Assembly: GCA_014621425.1 (NCBI GenBank)
Contig: JAANBB010000618.1
Location: 1-19,531 of the forward strand
DNA length: 19,531 nucleotides
Reading direction: 5' to 3'
Source of the DNA: Cylindrodendrum hubeiense
Taxonomy: Eukaryota; Ascomycota; Sordariomycetes; Hypocreales; Nectriaceae
Under the pieces are notes generated by a model. The model worked only from the letters and a program-made list of their open reading frames with translations. It made no database searches and had not been told where the DNA came from. Positions 8,716-18,824 of the stretch are shown here, piece after piece. A program made the translations under genes and the position numbers. How positions within the stretch are numbered: the stretch's first letter is position 1; the number at the start of each line of letters is the position of its first letter.

Positions 8716-9705
8716 GATGTCTGTGGTTTGGTGGTAGATGGGGAAGGTTGGTAGTGGGAGATTGTCGCGTGATGGTATGTCGCTTCCTCTGGTGTAAGAG
8801 CGAGCGAGAATGTGAGTGGGATGTGTCGGTGGTAGATGAGTAGTGAACAAGTGGTTGTGTTTGGTGATGAGAAAGAAAGAGGAAGAGAATTGGAGCGCGT
8901 GACGAAGCTTTAAAGGAAGCTCAATCGGGGCGGGGAGCTTGCTGCTGCTGTTTGCTGATCGGAAAGCTACGTCATTCCTGTGTTGAGAGCATCATCACTC
9001 CCTCGAGGAAGTACCTTTCAGGGCGGCGGGCTCCACAATTTGTCTCTGCCGGCTGTCCGCCAGCTGCCCGCCAGTTGCCCGCCAGCTGTCGACTGCCCCG
9101 CGCTCCCCAGGTTCCTGCATGGCGAACCCACCAAATACGTCACTCGTCGCCTGTTCGCTTGTTTGGCGCCGCGTCGTTCAACTCCGGTCATCAATCGTGT
9201 GCCAAGCTGTCCACATCAGTCATTGGGTCACCGACCCGCTCGTCTCGGTGCCTCTCTGGCGTTCCGCTGGCTTCTAATGACATATGTTCTCCATTTTGCG
9301 CAGATCCAAGGCTGCACTGCCTTGCTGGGATGCACCAGCTGCCTGGTCGATCGATGAGGGTCCTAGTCATGAATAGGTACGTATGTTTTCCATTGCATTC
9401 CGTCTTACAAGCCATCGCCCCATTATTAGATGCTTCCGTAAAGTAACCTCTCCCTAGACTAGTCCCGCTCCAGCGGGTGCCTCTCGTACCTTTAGAATGT
9501 GCGTAACCAGTGTGCCTCCCATGATCCAGAGTCGTCAAAGAACAATAAAATATGCGGCGTGACCTCATCCCAAGCAAACAGCCGCCCACTCTTCATCAAC
9601 CAATCTCCAATATGGGCGTACCATTACTTTTCATCACCCCACAAGTCTCAACACCACCCTATTATGCGTGATTCCCCCAGCCTAGGGCTAGCCAATGTCC
9701 CAATC
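8716..9705. promoter_or_regulatory. upstream region of rtc3 and downstream region of the RhoGEF gene
   Basis: Read on the minus strand, the last 190 bases before the rtc3 ATG form a pyrimidine-rich tract (about 8868-8895) followed by a CA-rich leader. This layout is typical of well-expressed fungal genes. A TTTAAAG core at 8908-8916 and a CCAAT (minus strand, about 8888-8892) are possible promoter elements. I see no clear heat-shock element or CCCCT stress element close to the gene. At 9057-9089 an 11-bp unit CCGCCAGYTGY is repeated three times. No gene is supported inside. Confidence 0.4.
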
Positions 9706-12700
9706 TCAGTGGAATAGACTTCGGAGACCTTGGCCTTTGCCCTCGAGCCTCGCCCCACTAGCCCGTCCCCATCGCCGTCCATGGCTTCGCACTGCGCTCT
9801 CCATCGCGGGGCATGTGTTCTCCTTCGCTATGGGGCATGTAATTGACTTCTCAGAGCTGGAGGATGAGCTTAGTTGAACGCTGTTGGTGGTAGAGGTGCG
9901 TAAAGTGGGTGTATCCTTGTTCTCTACAACCATCTCTGTTGTAGACGCCATCTTGGTCAAGTCCAACATCCGAACAGTCCCAGGCATCTCTGCCAGCTCG
10001 AAGCCGAACGCCGCTGTTGTTTTCGGGTTTGGGTTCTGTTCGCTAGCAACTCGGGTTCTTGGTCGCTTGGAAAGCCTGCCTGTGCCAGAATGCGTGCTTG
10101 CGCCGCATTCGGATACACAATCACTTGACTTGCTGATGCGCCGTATAGTTCCCCCTGGTGCTGTAGTTTCCTCATGCCCTTGTATCTTGTGTGTCGCACT
10201 TCCTGGTCTCTTGCTGAAAGAGCCTGTAATGCTGGCTACGCTAAGTTTTCTCATCATTGACGATGCCGAGCTTCGTACGAGATGTTCGCTTCGCGACCTC
10301 GACATCAAGCCGGGGAAAGGTAGAATTTCACGACTCCAGATGTCCGCCAAGAGAATTTCGAGCCGCGTTCTTTCACTTCGAGCTGGTGCCAAGACTGGAA
10401 TCCGCGAGTTCGTTGTCAGGAGGGATCGTGATCGATTGATGCTTGTTGGTGACGGAACGCGATTTGCAGCGATGCTTGTGTTCTTCAAAACGACTTGGCA
10501 AAGGGGGGACTTCGGGCCAACCGTCGTAGCACGATGGATAGATATTCTGCGAGCAATTGTGCCTGCCTATCAATTAGCAGGAACCCCAGTATCTCTGGTC
10601 TGGATTGGCTCACCTGGTCTTCCAAAAACGGTACCCAAACTCTTCATGTTCAAAGAGAGGGAGTTATAAAGATTCGGATCTATTGCACCAGTCTCATGGC
10701 CAACTTGGCGACATAATCGTGCTTTCCATTCCATCTCTTCCTTGGATGAGCAAGCTGTCATGATCAATTCATATAATTGATGATCTCCCTCAAACACAAG
10801 TTTCCAAGAGAATGGGGCCGTGTGACATTGCAGCCCTATTTTGTTTTCAATTAGTCGTCCATTCATGTTTCTCACTATATACCGTTTGGAAAGCATACCT
10901 CGTCCATTATCAACATCCTCAACCTTGGCTCCGTTTATATCAATGCAGGCCTGGATCGTGTAGATTGGGTCAACCTTGCCGGCGGACGCCAGACACAGAA
11001 TGTCGCGGTACAGCAGACAGATCATATACTGACCATCAACGCCATCTTTCGTTTGCCAGCAAATATGGAGTGCTCCGCACAACTGAATGTGACCAAACGA
11101 CCGAATTTGGTTCTTCGAAGCTGCATCAAGTCTCTACGAAAGAGTTAGAAGAGCCGGCGGTGAAAGGTGGTGAACATACCCGCTTCGGAAATACCAATCG
11201 GTCCTGCAATAGCCATGTCTTTTCAAGGGTGGCCTTCATATTATCGTCATTCGTTGCGCGGTTGATCTCGGCTGTAGCTTCTCGGAGCCTCATGAGCGCA
11301 GTTTCGACTTCCATGTGTGAATTCGGACAATCACACACAGGGGTGCACTTAAGCAGCTCTGCAAACAGAAGTGGGTATTTGCAGACCCTCTGTATGGGCT
11401 ATCAACAGATATGTCAGTTACCAGGTAGACCCAATACATAAAAGAGGGTGAATACCTTGACGAGCAAGTCTCCAATGGTGAGAGACTTCTTGGACTTGTC
11501 ATCACGGCTTCTGACAGACCCTAGAGTTGATGCTAGAGCCTCCAGGCCCTTTTGGTATGTTTCCCACTCCGGCATAGTTCGATGAGCCGATGCGACGTCC
11601 TTTATCATCATCTCATACTTTGCTCCATACTCCTTATATACGAAGAACCGATTCATCTAAAAACTGTGAGTATTTTTGAACGAATCTAACGAGGGCGAGA
11701 CTGGGCTTCTTGTTAAAGACTTACTTTCTTGCCAAAAATCTTAGCGACTTCGGCAGCGACTTGAGGATCTGACACCATCCCAGGTACATTATGAAGCCAG
11801 GCAACGCCATTCTGAATCTCTGAGATACCATCGTGGCTCCACCATCTTCGATGACCATTTCCATGATTCGTCGGCTTTGCGAAAGACAAGGAGAGGTCAA
11901 GCTGGGTGTACTCGGAGTGTGGAATGACGCGATGAAGGTCCCCTAGAATCTCTTCATGAAGCTCGACAATCTCCGTCAAATTGCGGTTGATTGAGGACCG
12001 CAGTCTCATGGGCAGGGTAGGAAGCGACGCAAGGATGGTGATGTAGACCTAAGTGGAGTTAGACAGTTCATCAAGGTTCTAAGAAGAGATTCAACGTACA
12101 TTCATGAGGAAGCGGACGTCCCCAATGTAGCTCTCCTCGGTATTGATGAGCTCCTCCAATATTTGTCTGCGCTGCAACGATCTTTGCGTGGCACCCGTGT
12201 CCACAATCACGGGTCTCTCCCTGGTCATGCTATCCTCGGAGAGTCTGGGACCGGACAAGGAAGCCCGACTACTGCGGTCGGTCCGCGATAGGCAATGGGA
12301 GCGGGTGGTGTTCCTCCGGGATCGAGTCATAGCACTGACACTAGCGAGACTGACACTGGCACTTTGAACAGCCGAAACAAATCCAAAAGAGGACCCCGAT
12401 GACGACTTGCGATGGCCGGCTCTGCGATGGAAAGCTGCCCGGTTAGCGTCCTTGGGTCCGAGATGCTGCCATAACGGACCGTCCCCGTTGGAATCCCATA
12501 CTGCTGGCCTGTGGGTTGCGCGACGATGCAACGACCGCATCCACTTGTGAAATGGGCCCTTGTGTTCTGAGCCTGGGAGATGGAGGGCAGTTTGACGAGA
12601 CTGGTCTAAGTAATCGGTGGATATCTGCGGGAATGGAATGGTCGAGTTTTCGGAGTCGAGTATCTTTTCAGGGTTTATGCCTTGGGTGTCTATGTTATTC

Positions 12701-12909
12701 AAAGCTGTGAGAGCGTCAATGCCATCGATACGGAGGCCATCCAATTCTGAAGACAAGTCGATATGGTATAATGTCCCTGGGCTGTCACCGGGGTTTCCCC
12801 CCTGGAGAGGCTCTGGGAGGCCGGAGGTAGCCCAATTAGAGTCTCGCGAGCTGTGGATAGAACTCGTATGGGTGCAAGAAAGCAGAGATGGCGGGTCGGC
12901 GAGGGCCAT
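9706..12909 (-). CDS. Rho-family guanine nucleotide exchange factor (DH-PH domains)
   Basis: Seven exons: 12909-12100, 12048-11725, 11656-11456, 11398-11180, 11133-10899, 10835-10614 and 10562-9706. All introns are 46-68 bp, and the joined frame is 955 residues. The protein should exchange GDP for GTP on a Rho/Cdc42-type GTPase at the cell cortex; the target GTPase is not readable. Residues 1-245 are polar and Ser/Arg-rich. A DH domain spans about 246-520: CR1 is RRQILEELINTEESYIGD, CR2 is around FFVYKEYGAKYEMM (382-395), and CR3 is PIQRVCKYPLLFAELLK (446-462). A PH domain follows (about 533-640), ending in a helix with the invariant Trp (EEMEWKARL). The tail (671-955) is basic and Ser-rich. 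The start is the first in-frame ATG; the frame upstream reaches only a TTG. It is not Cdc24 (no visible CH or PB1) nor Rom2-like (no visible CNH). The exact C-terminus is the least certain part. Confidence 0.9.
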
Positions 12910-14123
12910 TCTGGAGGGCACAAGGGGTGAAGAGTCCAAGAAAGAAGATGTAAGATCGGTTCCAAGACACCAAAAGAACAAGCAAAAAACCAGGGCCTGG
13001 ATGAGGACTCAAAACATTGTGGCGGTGATGGATGATGCGGTGGAAGAGAAACACGAGGGTCGACAAGCAGCCCGACGCCTCTAATCGCAACCCACCAAAG
13101 CCAGGGCGAGCAACGGCAACGCAGGATGTATTCGACACCGGGAAGGAACCACCGCGCCAAGCCCAGTTCCGGTGCATCAACGGATCCTTCCTCAGGCAGG
13201 TCTCGGGAAGAGGTTGGGAAAGACCCGAGGGCGGTCATGAAGATACTCTCGCCTCGAGTCTCGGAAAACCTCGTCGGCTGCCACGCTGTTGGGAGAAAAT
13301 TCACAGCGTCATGGCTGGCACCCGCGTGCAGGATCCCGGACTTAGGCCTCTCCCAGCATCGGTGACGAGAGACCGGTGTGGCACAGCATGGAGGTTGTGG
13401 TACGAATGGCGTCCCTGCCGATGGGCCTCGCAGGCGCAGGCGGAAGCAAGGCCGGTGCCCCAGGGGCAGAGAGGGTGGGCTGCGAAGTCACAGTGCGCCA
13501 GTGGTGAGATGCAGAGAATGAGAATCAAGGTCGCGGGACAGGGCTTGTTGAACACGTCGTATATGTGGCCGTGTCGTGCCTTTTAAACGTCGCACGGCCG
13601 AGATTTCGGATCGGGAGCGGGCGAGGATCACGATAACCTCATGGCTTGCTGTAGCTTTGCAGTGCATGCAAGGTATTAGAGTGTGAGCACCGCAGGAGAT
13701 GCGCATCACAACGTGGCTGGCATCAAGGATTTCTGCCCGCATTGCAGGGTGCGTGCGCAAAGTAGACAAGAGGTTTAATGTTGCCGAGCCCTGTTGAAGC
13801 GGAAGAGGTTGGGGAGGGGATTGCGTATAAGTTCATGGTCAACACTCTGGGGGAGATGTCTGGGGGTGCTAGGAGAGGAGACATCATCTATGATCGATCC
13901 TATGAGGACAATGCTTGAGGTTGTTTCAGGCTATCTCTTGTCTTCCTCTTGTCTTTTTTTTTTTTAGTTGTCTCGGGGTTTGCGGATTTCTATTGTGCTC
14001 AAAGGGCCTTGCTAATTAGGAAGTTGACTATAAAAGGGACTTTGTTTGTGCAGCGCTGTGGAACCAGAGTATATCATAGAGACTATAGACAGACATGTCA
14101 AGGGTGCTGGGGATGGTTGAACT

Positions 14124-14151
14124 GAGAAGCGAGAAGCGAGAAGCGATAAGC
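14124..14151. repeat. 7-bp tandem repeat, 4 copies
   Basis: GAGAAGC occurs three times (14124-14144), followed by the variant GATAAGC. The variant contains a GATA core (GATAAG), the binding motif of fungal GATA factors, but a single site carries little weight. Confidence 0.8.
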
Positions 14152-14720
14152 CATGACCAGGTATTAGCTTTTGCCTGCACCAGCTGGCAAAGCCCACTAA
14201 ACAAATTCACTCACCTTCACGAATGACACGTTGGCTCCAAGGTTCGATTTCCAGATGGCCTTACACTTCCGGGCCATTCAAAAGGTTAACTGGCGTGTGG
14301 TAAGTTCCGGAACCACCATAGTGGAATGAATGGGTCGGCGAAGACAGCTTGCTGCGCATAGGCTTCCAGTGCATTCTAACCACGAAAGCGGCGACTTGCC
14401 GGTCAAGCCGCCGAGAACCCCTACATACCTGGTAACGTGCCCAGAGCTGATGGGGACTCCTGCGTCAGTCACGACCGCACACTGCATCTCCACGTCGTCG
14501 TATCTCTTGGCCATCCTCCGCCGAGGCCATCAATTGGCCTGCGCCGGGCTGCTCTTTGGGTCCGCCGGTGGGGCAAAGGCCGGCCAGTCCGGTATCTCCA
14601 ACTTGGCAAAGCCGCGCCTTGGACGCCTTGGAAGGAAGGTGAGCTAGGCCGCAGTGGGGCAGAAACCGAAGCATGTCCGCCGCTCAAGGCCGCCCAAGGC
14701 TGGTTACAGGGGCCTCCCTC

Positions 14721-14770
14721 CAGCGTGTTACAGCGCACCACAGCGCACCGCAGCGCTCCGCAGCGCTGCT
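14721..14770. repeat. 10-bp tandem array with CAGCGC core
   Basis: Five consecutive 10-bp units read CAGCGTGTTA, CAGCGCACCA, CAGCGCACCG, CAGCGCTCCG and CAGCGCTGCT. The array lies about 500 bp upstream of the SERCA start codon. Its period and CAGCGC core resemble the array at 2571-2630, suggesting the same kind of sequence was amplified twice. Confidence 0.85.
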
Positions 14771-15027
14771 AGCACCTACCGTCTAGGGCATCTCCGGCGG
14801 CCACCCTCCGCCTGGACTGGACGCCTAGCCCCAAACGCTGCCTGGAGCTGCTAACACCAAAGCGGCGCGGGGCCGACATCCGAAGAAAACGAACACGTTG
14901 AACTTTTGACGTCGAGCTTCGCGATCTACCGGACCTAACTAATCGGATTCCCATCCCCATCGCTCTCTGCCTGCCACGTGCGTGGGTCCTCTTCTTCGAA
15001 TCGCCTTCGTGACAAATACAATCTGCC

Positions 15028-15268
15028 ATGACGGGCTGCTGATTCTGTGACACATTCTCTCATTCTCTCTCTCTCTCTCTCTCTCCCATTCTATTATCTG
15101 TCCTTGCCTTGCCTTGTGTCTTGGTTCCCTTCCCTTCATCCCCCTTGTCGCAAACCCGGTACCTGCGTCTGCGACTCCCCAGTTCAAGCCGTCGCCGTCT
15201 TCGTCAACCTCCCCTCGACGCCTCGTCTTCATCTCGTGCGCCCGTCCGCGCTCTGCGCTCCGCCCATC
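15028..15268 (+). promoter_or_regulatory. SERCA 5' leader with CT microsatellite and short upstream ORF
   Basis: A (CT)10 tract lies at 15065-15084, preceded by CATTCTCT repeats. It is followed by CT-rich DNA up to the start codon, the usual look of a fungal 5' leader. A five-codon upstream frame (ATG ACG GGC TGC TGA, 15028-15042) precedes it. No other ATG lies between that frame and the SERCA start at 15269. If transcription begins upstream of 15028, the upstream frame could damp translation. The start site cannot be seen from sequence. Confidence 0.5.
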
Positions 15269-18200
15269 ATGGAGGACGCCTTTGCCCACCCTGCCGACGA
15301 GGTTCTCGCCAACTTCAATGTCAACAGCATCGAAGGCTTGAGCGACGCGCAAGTCGCCGACCTGCGCAATAAGCACGGTCGCAACTGTATGTCAACCTTC
15401 GCATCTTCCATCCCCGCGACAGCCCCGCCCCCAACTTGCGAAGACTTGCGCTCACATCTCTCTAGCTATCCCGGAAGAACCCCCGACCCCCCTCTGGGAG
15501 CTCATTCTCGAACAGTTCAAGGATCAACTTGTCATTATTCTCCTCGGTTCCGCCGCCGTTTCCTTTGTCCTGGCCCTTCTTGACGACGAAGAGGGCTGGA
15601 GCGCATTCGTCGACCCTGCAGTTGTGAGTCCTCCCTCCTCACCCCAACTCGCCCCTCAACTGCACCGAGCCCATCACTGACTCTGAAACTCTCAATAGAT
15701 TCTTACCATTCTCATTCTCAACGGTGTCGTCGGAGTCTCCCAGGAGAGCAGCGCTGAACAGGCTATCGCCGCCCTGCAAGAATACTCGGCCAACGAGGCC
15801 AACGTCGTTCGCAACGGAGGTCATGTTTCACGAGTCAAGGCTGAGGAACTGGTCCCTGGCGACATTGTCACCATCGCCGTCGGCGATCGAATCCCCGCCG
15901 ATTGCCGAATCGTTGCCATTGAGAGCAACAGCTTCTCCGTCGACCAGGCCATCCTTACCGGAGAGAGCGAGAGTGTCGGCAAGGATGCCGACGCCGTGAT
16001 CAAGGATGACAAGGCCGTTCTTCAGGATCAGATCAATATGCTGTTTTCCGGAACTACTGTAGTCACCGGTCGCGCCAGGGCCACCGTTGTTCAGACCGGA
16101 TCCAACACTGCCATTGGCGACATCCACGAGAGCATCACTGCTCAGATCTCTGAGCCCACGCCTCTGAAGCAGAAGCTTAACGACTTCGGCGACAGGTTGG
16201 CCAAGGTTATTACTGTCATTTGCATCCTGGTCTGGCTTATCAACATCCCCAACTTCAGCGATCCCAGCCATGGCAGCTGGACCAAGGGCGCCATCTACTA
16301 TCTCAAGATCGCCGTGTCCCTCGGTGTCGCTGCCATTCCCGAGGGTCTCGCCGTTGTCATCACCACCTGCCTTGCCCTCGGAACCCGGAAGATGGCCGCT
16401 AAGAACGCCGTGGTCCGAAGCCTGCCCTCTGTCGAGACCCTCGGAAGCTGCAGTGTCATCTGCTCTGACAAGACCGGTACTCTCACCACCAACCAGATGA
16501 GCGTCAACAAGATTGTCCACCTCAACGAGGACGGCAGCGATCTCACCGAGCTCGAGGTTGAGGGAACCACCTTTGCCCCCCGCGGTGCCATCAAGTCCAA
16601 CGGTCAGATCGTTCAGAACCTTTCCAACTCCTCTGCCACCATCCGCCAAATGGCTGAAGTCGCCGCACTCTGCAACGACGCCCAGCTTGCCTACGATTCC
16701 CGCACTGCTACTTTCTCGAGCGTTGGAGAGCCCACCGAGGGCGCCCTCAGAGTCCTCGTCGAGAAGCTTGGTCCTTGCGCTCCCGCCGACACCCGTCCTG
16801 AAGATTGCGTCCACTTCGCCAGCGCCCGCTACGAACACAACCTCCCTCGCCTTGCCACCTACGAGTTCTCCCGTGACAGGAAGAGCATGTCCGTTGTGGT
16901 CAGCACCGGTAAGGAGAAGAAGCTTCTGGTTAAGGGTGCCCCCGAGTCTGTCATCGAACGTTGCTCTCACACTCTTGTCGGTTCCGACGGCAAGAGAGTT
17001 CCTCTCAGTGCCAAGGTCACCGAAGTCTTGATGGAGGAGGTCGTCCAGTATGGTAACCGTGGTCTCCGAGTCATCGCTCTCGCCAGCGTCGACAATGTCG
17101 CCAAGAACCCCCTTCTCAAGGCCAAGACCACTGAGGAATACACCCAGCTTGAACAGAACATGACCTTCCTTGGCCTCGTCGGCATGCTGGATCCTCCCCG
17201 CCCCGAGGTGCCCCTCTCTATTCAGCGCTGCAAGGATGCTGGTATTCGCGTTATCGTTATCACCGGAGACAACCGCAACACGGCTGAGAGCATCTGCCGA
17301 CAGATTGGTGTCTTTGGCGAGCACGAGGACCTCACTGGAAAGAGCTACACTGGCCGCGAGTTTGATGACCTCCCTGAAAGTGAGCAGCTGAAGGCTGCCC
17401 TTCGCGCATCTTTGTTCTCTCGTGTCGAGCCTGGCCACAAGTCTAAGCTTGTTGATCTGCTCCAATCCGCTGGTGAGGTCGTTGCCATGACTGGTGACGG
17501 TGTCAACGATGCTCCCGCTCTCAAGAAGGCCGATATCGGTGTTGCCATGGGTTCCGGAACTGATGTCTCTAAGCTGGCCGCCGACATGGTCCTCGCTGAT
17601 AGCAACTTCGCCACCATCGAGGTCGCCATTGAGGAGGGTCGTTCCATCTACAACAACACCCAACAGTTCATCCGCTATCTGATCTCTTCCAACATCGGTG
17701 AGGTGGTCTCCATCTTCCTGACCGCCGCCCTTGGCATGCCCGAGGCTCTCGTCCCTGTCCAGCTCCTCTGGGTCAACCTCGTCACTGATGGTCTCCCCGC
17801 CACCGCCCTGTCCTTCAACCCTCCGGATAACGATATCATGAAGCGTCGCCCGCGAAAGCGTGACGAGCCCCTCATCGGTGGCTGGTTGTTCATCCGCTAT
17901 CTCATCATCGGCACCTACGTCGGCCTCGCCACTGTGGCCGGCTACGCCTGGTGGTTCATGTACAACGTCGAGGGCCCTCAGATCACCTTCCGCCAGCTGA
18001 CTCGCTTCCACCACTGCTCTGCCGACTTCCCTGAGATCGGCTGCGAGATGTTCTCCAACGACATGGCCAAGGCCGGTTCCACCGTCTCGCTGACCATCCT
18101 GGTCGTTATCGAGATGTTCAACGCCATGAACGCCCTCTCGTCCAGCGAGTCCCTGCTCACCCTGCCCCTGTGGAAGAACATGATGCTCGTATACGCCATC

Positions 18201-18470
18201 ATCCTGTCCATGGCCCTGCACTGTGCTCTCCTCTACGTCCCCTTCCTCCAGGGTCTGTTTTCCATCGTCCCGCTGAACGTGGCCGAGTGGAAAGCGGTTG
18301 TCATCATTAGTGCGCCCGTCGTGTAAGTCCACCCCATTTGACACGAAAACTACAATCATGTACTAACATTCTCTCTCAGCATCATTGACGAGATCCTCAA
18401 GGTTGTTGAGCGTCAGTTTTTTGTACAGACGACAACCGATGTCTCCCTTAAGACAAAGAAGGAGCAATAG
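15269..18470 (+). CDS. nca-1: SERCA-type (P2A) ER Ca2+-transporting ATPase
   Basis: Four exons: 15269-15386, 15466-15623, 15699-18322 and 18380-18470. Introns are 79, 75 and 57 bp; the last has a perfect TACTAAC branch site. The product is 996 residues, the usual SERCA length. It should pump two Ca2+ from cytosol to ER lumen per ATP. Actuator TGES is at 179-182, the phosphorylated Asp in DKTGTLT is D349, nucleotide-binding KGAPE starts at K504, and the hinge [11 protein letters not shown] is at 690-700. Every residue of both Ca2+ sites of mammalian SERCA1 is present: E307 (PEGLA), N757 and E760 in M5, N785, T788 and D789 in M6, and E897 in M8. This separates it from the one-site PMR1 pumps. 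Cys865 and Cys874 sit in the lumenal M7-M8 loop. The C-terminus is KKEQ, a KKXX ER-retrieval signal. The start ATG has A at -3. The symbol is that of the Neurospora SERCA. Confidence 0.97.
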
Positions 18471-18824
18471 ACAGATACAGAGACAAAGTAGAAAAGATGC
18501 ACAACTGGCCCAAGCTAGAAATTAGTTTAGACATCGGTATGTACCATAGCCAGCCGACGCCGCCGAAGATAGACTGGAGGGCATGATCAATGGCGGATGC
18601 CCCATGTAAGATGATCCAAAGAGACGCATCATAAATGAAAATACGTGCACATCATTACTATCCCCTGTGACAACACGGTCGCCAGGCGTATCAAAGGTGT
18701 TTGCTTGATGTGCTTGTGCACTCTCATTACCCAGCTTTGATATTGGCCGAGTATCTATTCATACAAGATGCAAATTCCGCCCTCGCGCCGTCTTCCGCGT
18801 GCCCAAGCCTGCCCATATGCCTGT
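18471..18824. other. convergent intergenic region (SERCA and PUP3 3' ends)
   Basis: There are 354 bp between the two stop codons, which must hold both 3' UTRs and both polyadenylation regions. AT-rich stretches such as CATAAATGAAAATACG (about 18629-18644) could serve plus-strand 3'-end formation. No open frame or structured RNA is apparent. The close tail-to-tail spacing makes overlapping transcript ends likely (inference). Confidence 0.5.

Larger units (their letters stand above)
12910..15027. other. divergent intergenic region between the RhoGEF and SERCA genes
   Basis: This stretch holds the upstream regions of both flanking genes. Next to the RhoGEF start the minus strand is pyrimidine-rich, as in a 5' leader, with a two-codon upstream frame (ATG TTT TGA, 13018 to 13010). 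There is a TATAAAAG at 14029-14036 (plus), a poly-T run at about 13955-13966, an E-box CACGTG at 14975-14980, and two short tandem arrays listed separately. Overlapping open frames around 14261-14647 on both strands (105 codons plus; a possible two-exon 58-aa minus frame) have no recognised homology. No gene is supported. Confidence 0.5.

Noticed and set aside
9884..10669. 261-codon plus-strand frame opposite the RhoGEF C-terminal exon
   Set aside because: It lies wholly over RhoGEF exons 6-7, which fit a spliced DH-PH protein. It shows no motif and is best explained as an antisense shadow.
12699..13304. 201-codon minus-strand frame over the RhoGEF N-terminus
   Set aside because: It starts with GTG, is in a different frame from the DH-PH protein and has no domain. 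It overlaps the leader and first exon of the RhoGEF.
13301..13555. Minus-strand frame with a hydrophobic, signal-peptide-like start
   Set aside because: It begins at GTG, and the frame upstream reaches a TAA without an ATG. It lies in the RhoGEF upstream region with no other coding evidence.
14238..14255. GGTTCGATTTCC, another B-box-like string
   Set aside because: It has one extra base relative to the B-box consensus, the flanks do not pair as a T stem, and no cloverleaf could be formed.
15828..18359. 843-codon open frame on the minus strand opposite the SERCA gene
   Set aside because: It is in exact codon register with the SERCA coding strand and stays open only because the gene avoids TTA, CTA and TCA. 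Its composition (Gly/Asp/Val-rich) is the mirror of the pump, with no domain of its own.
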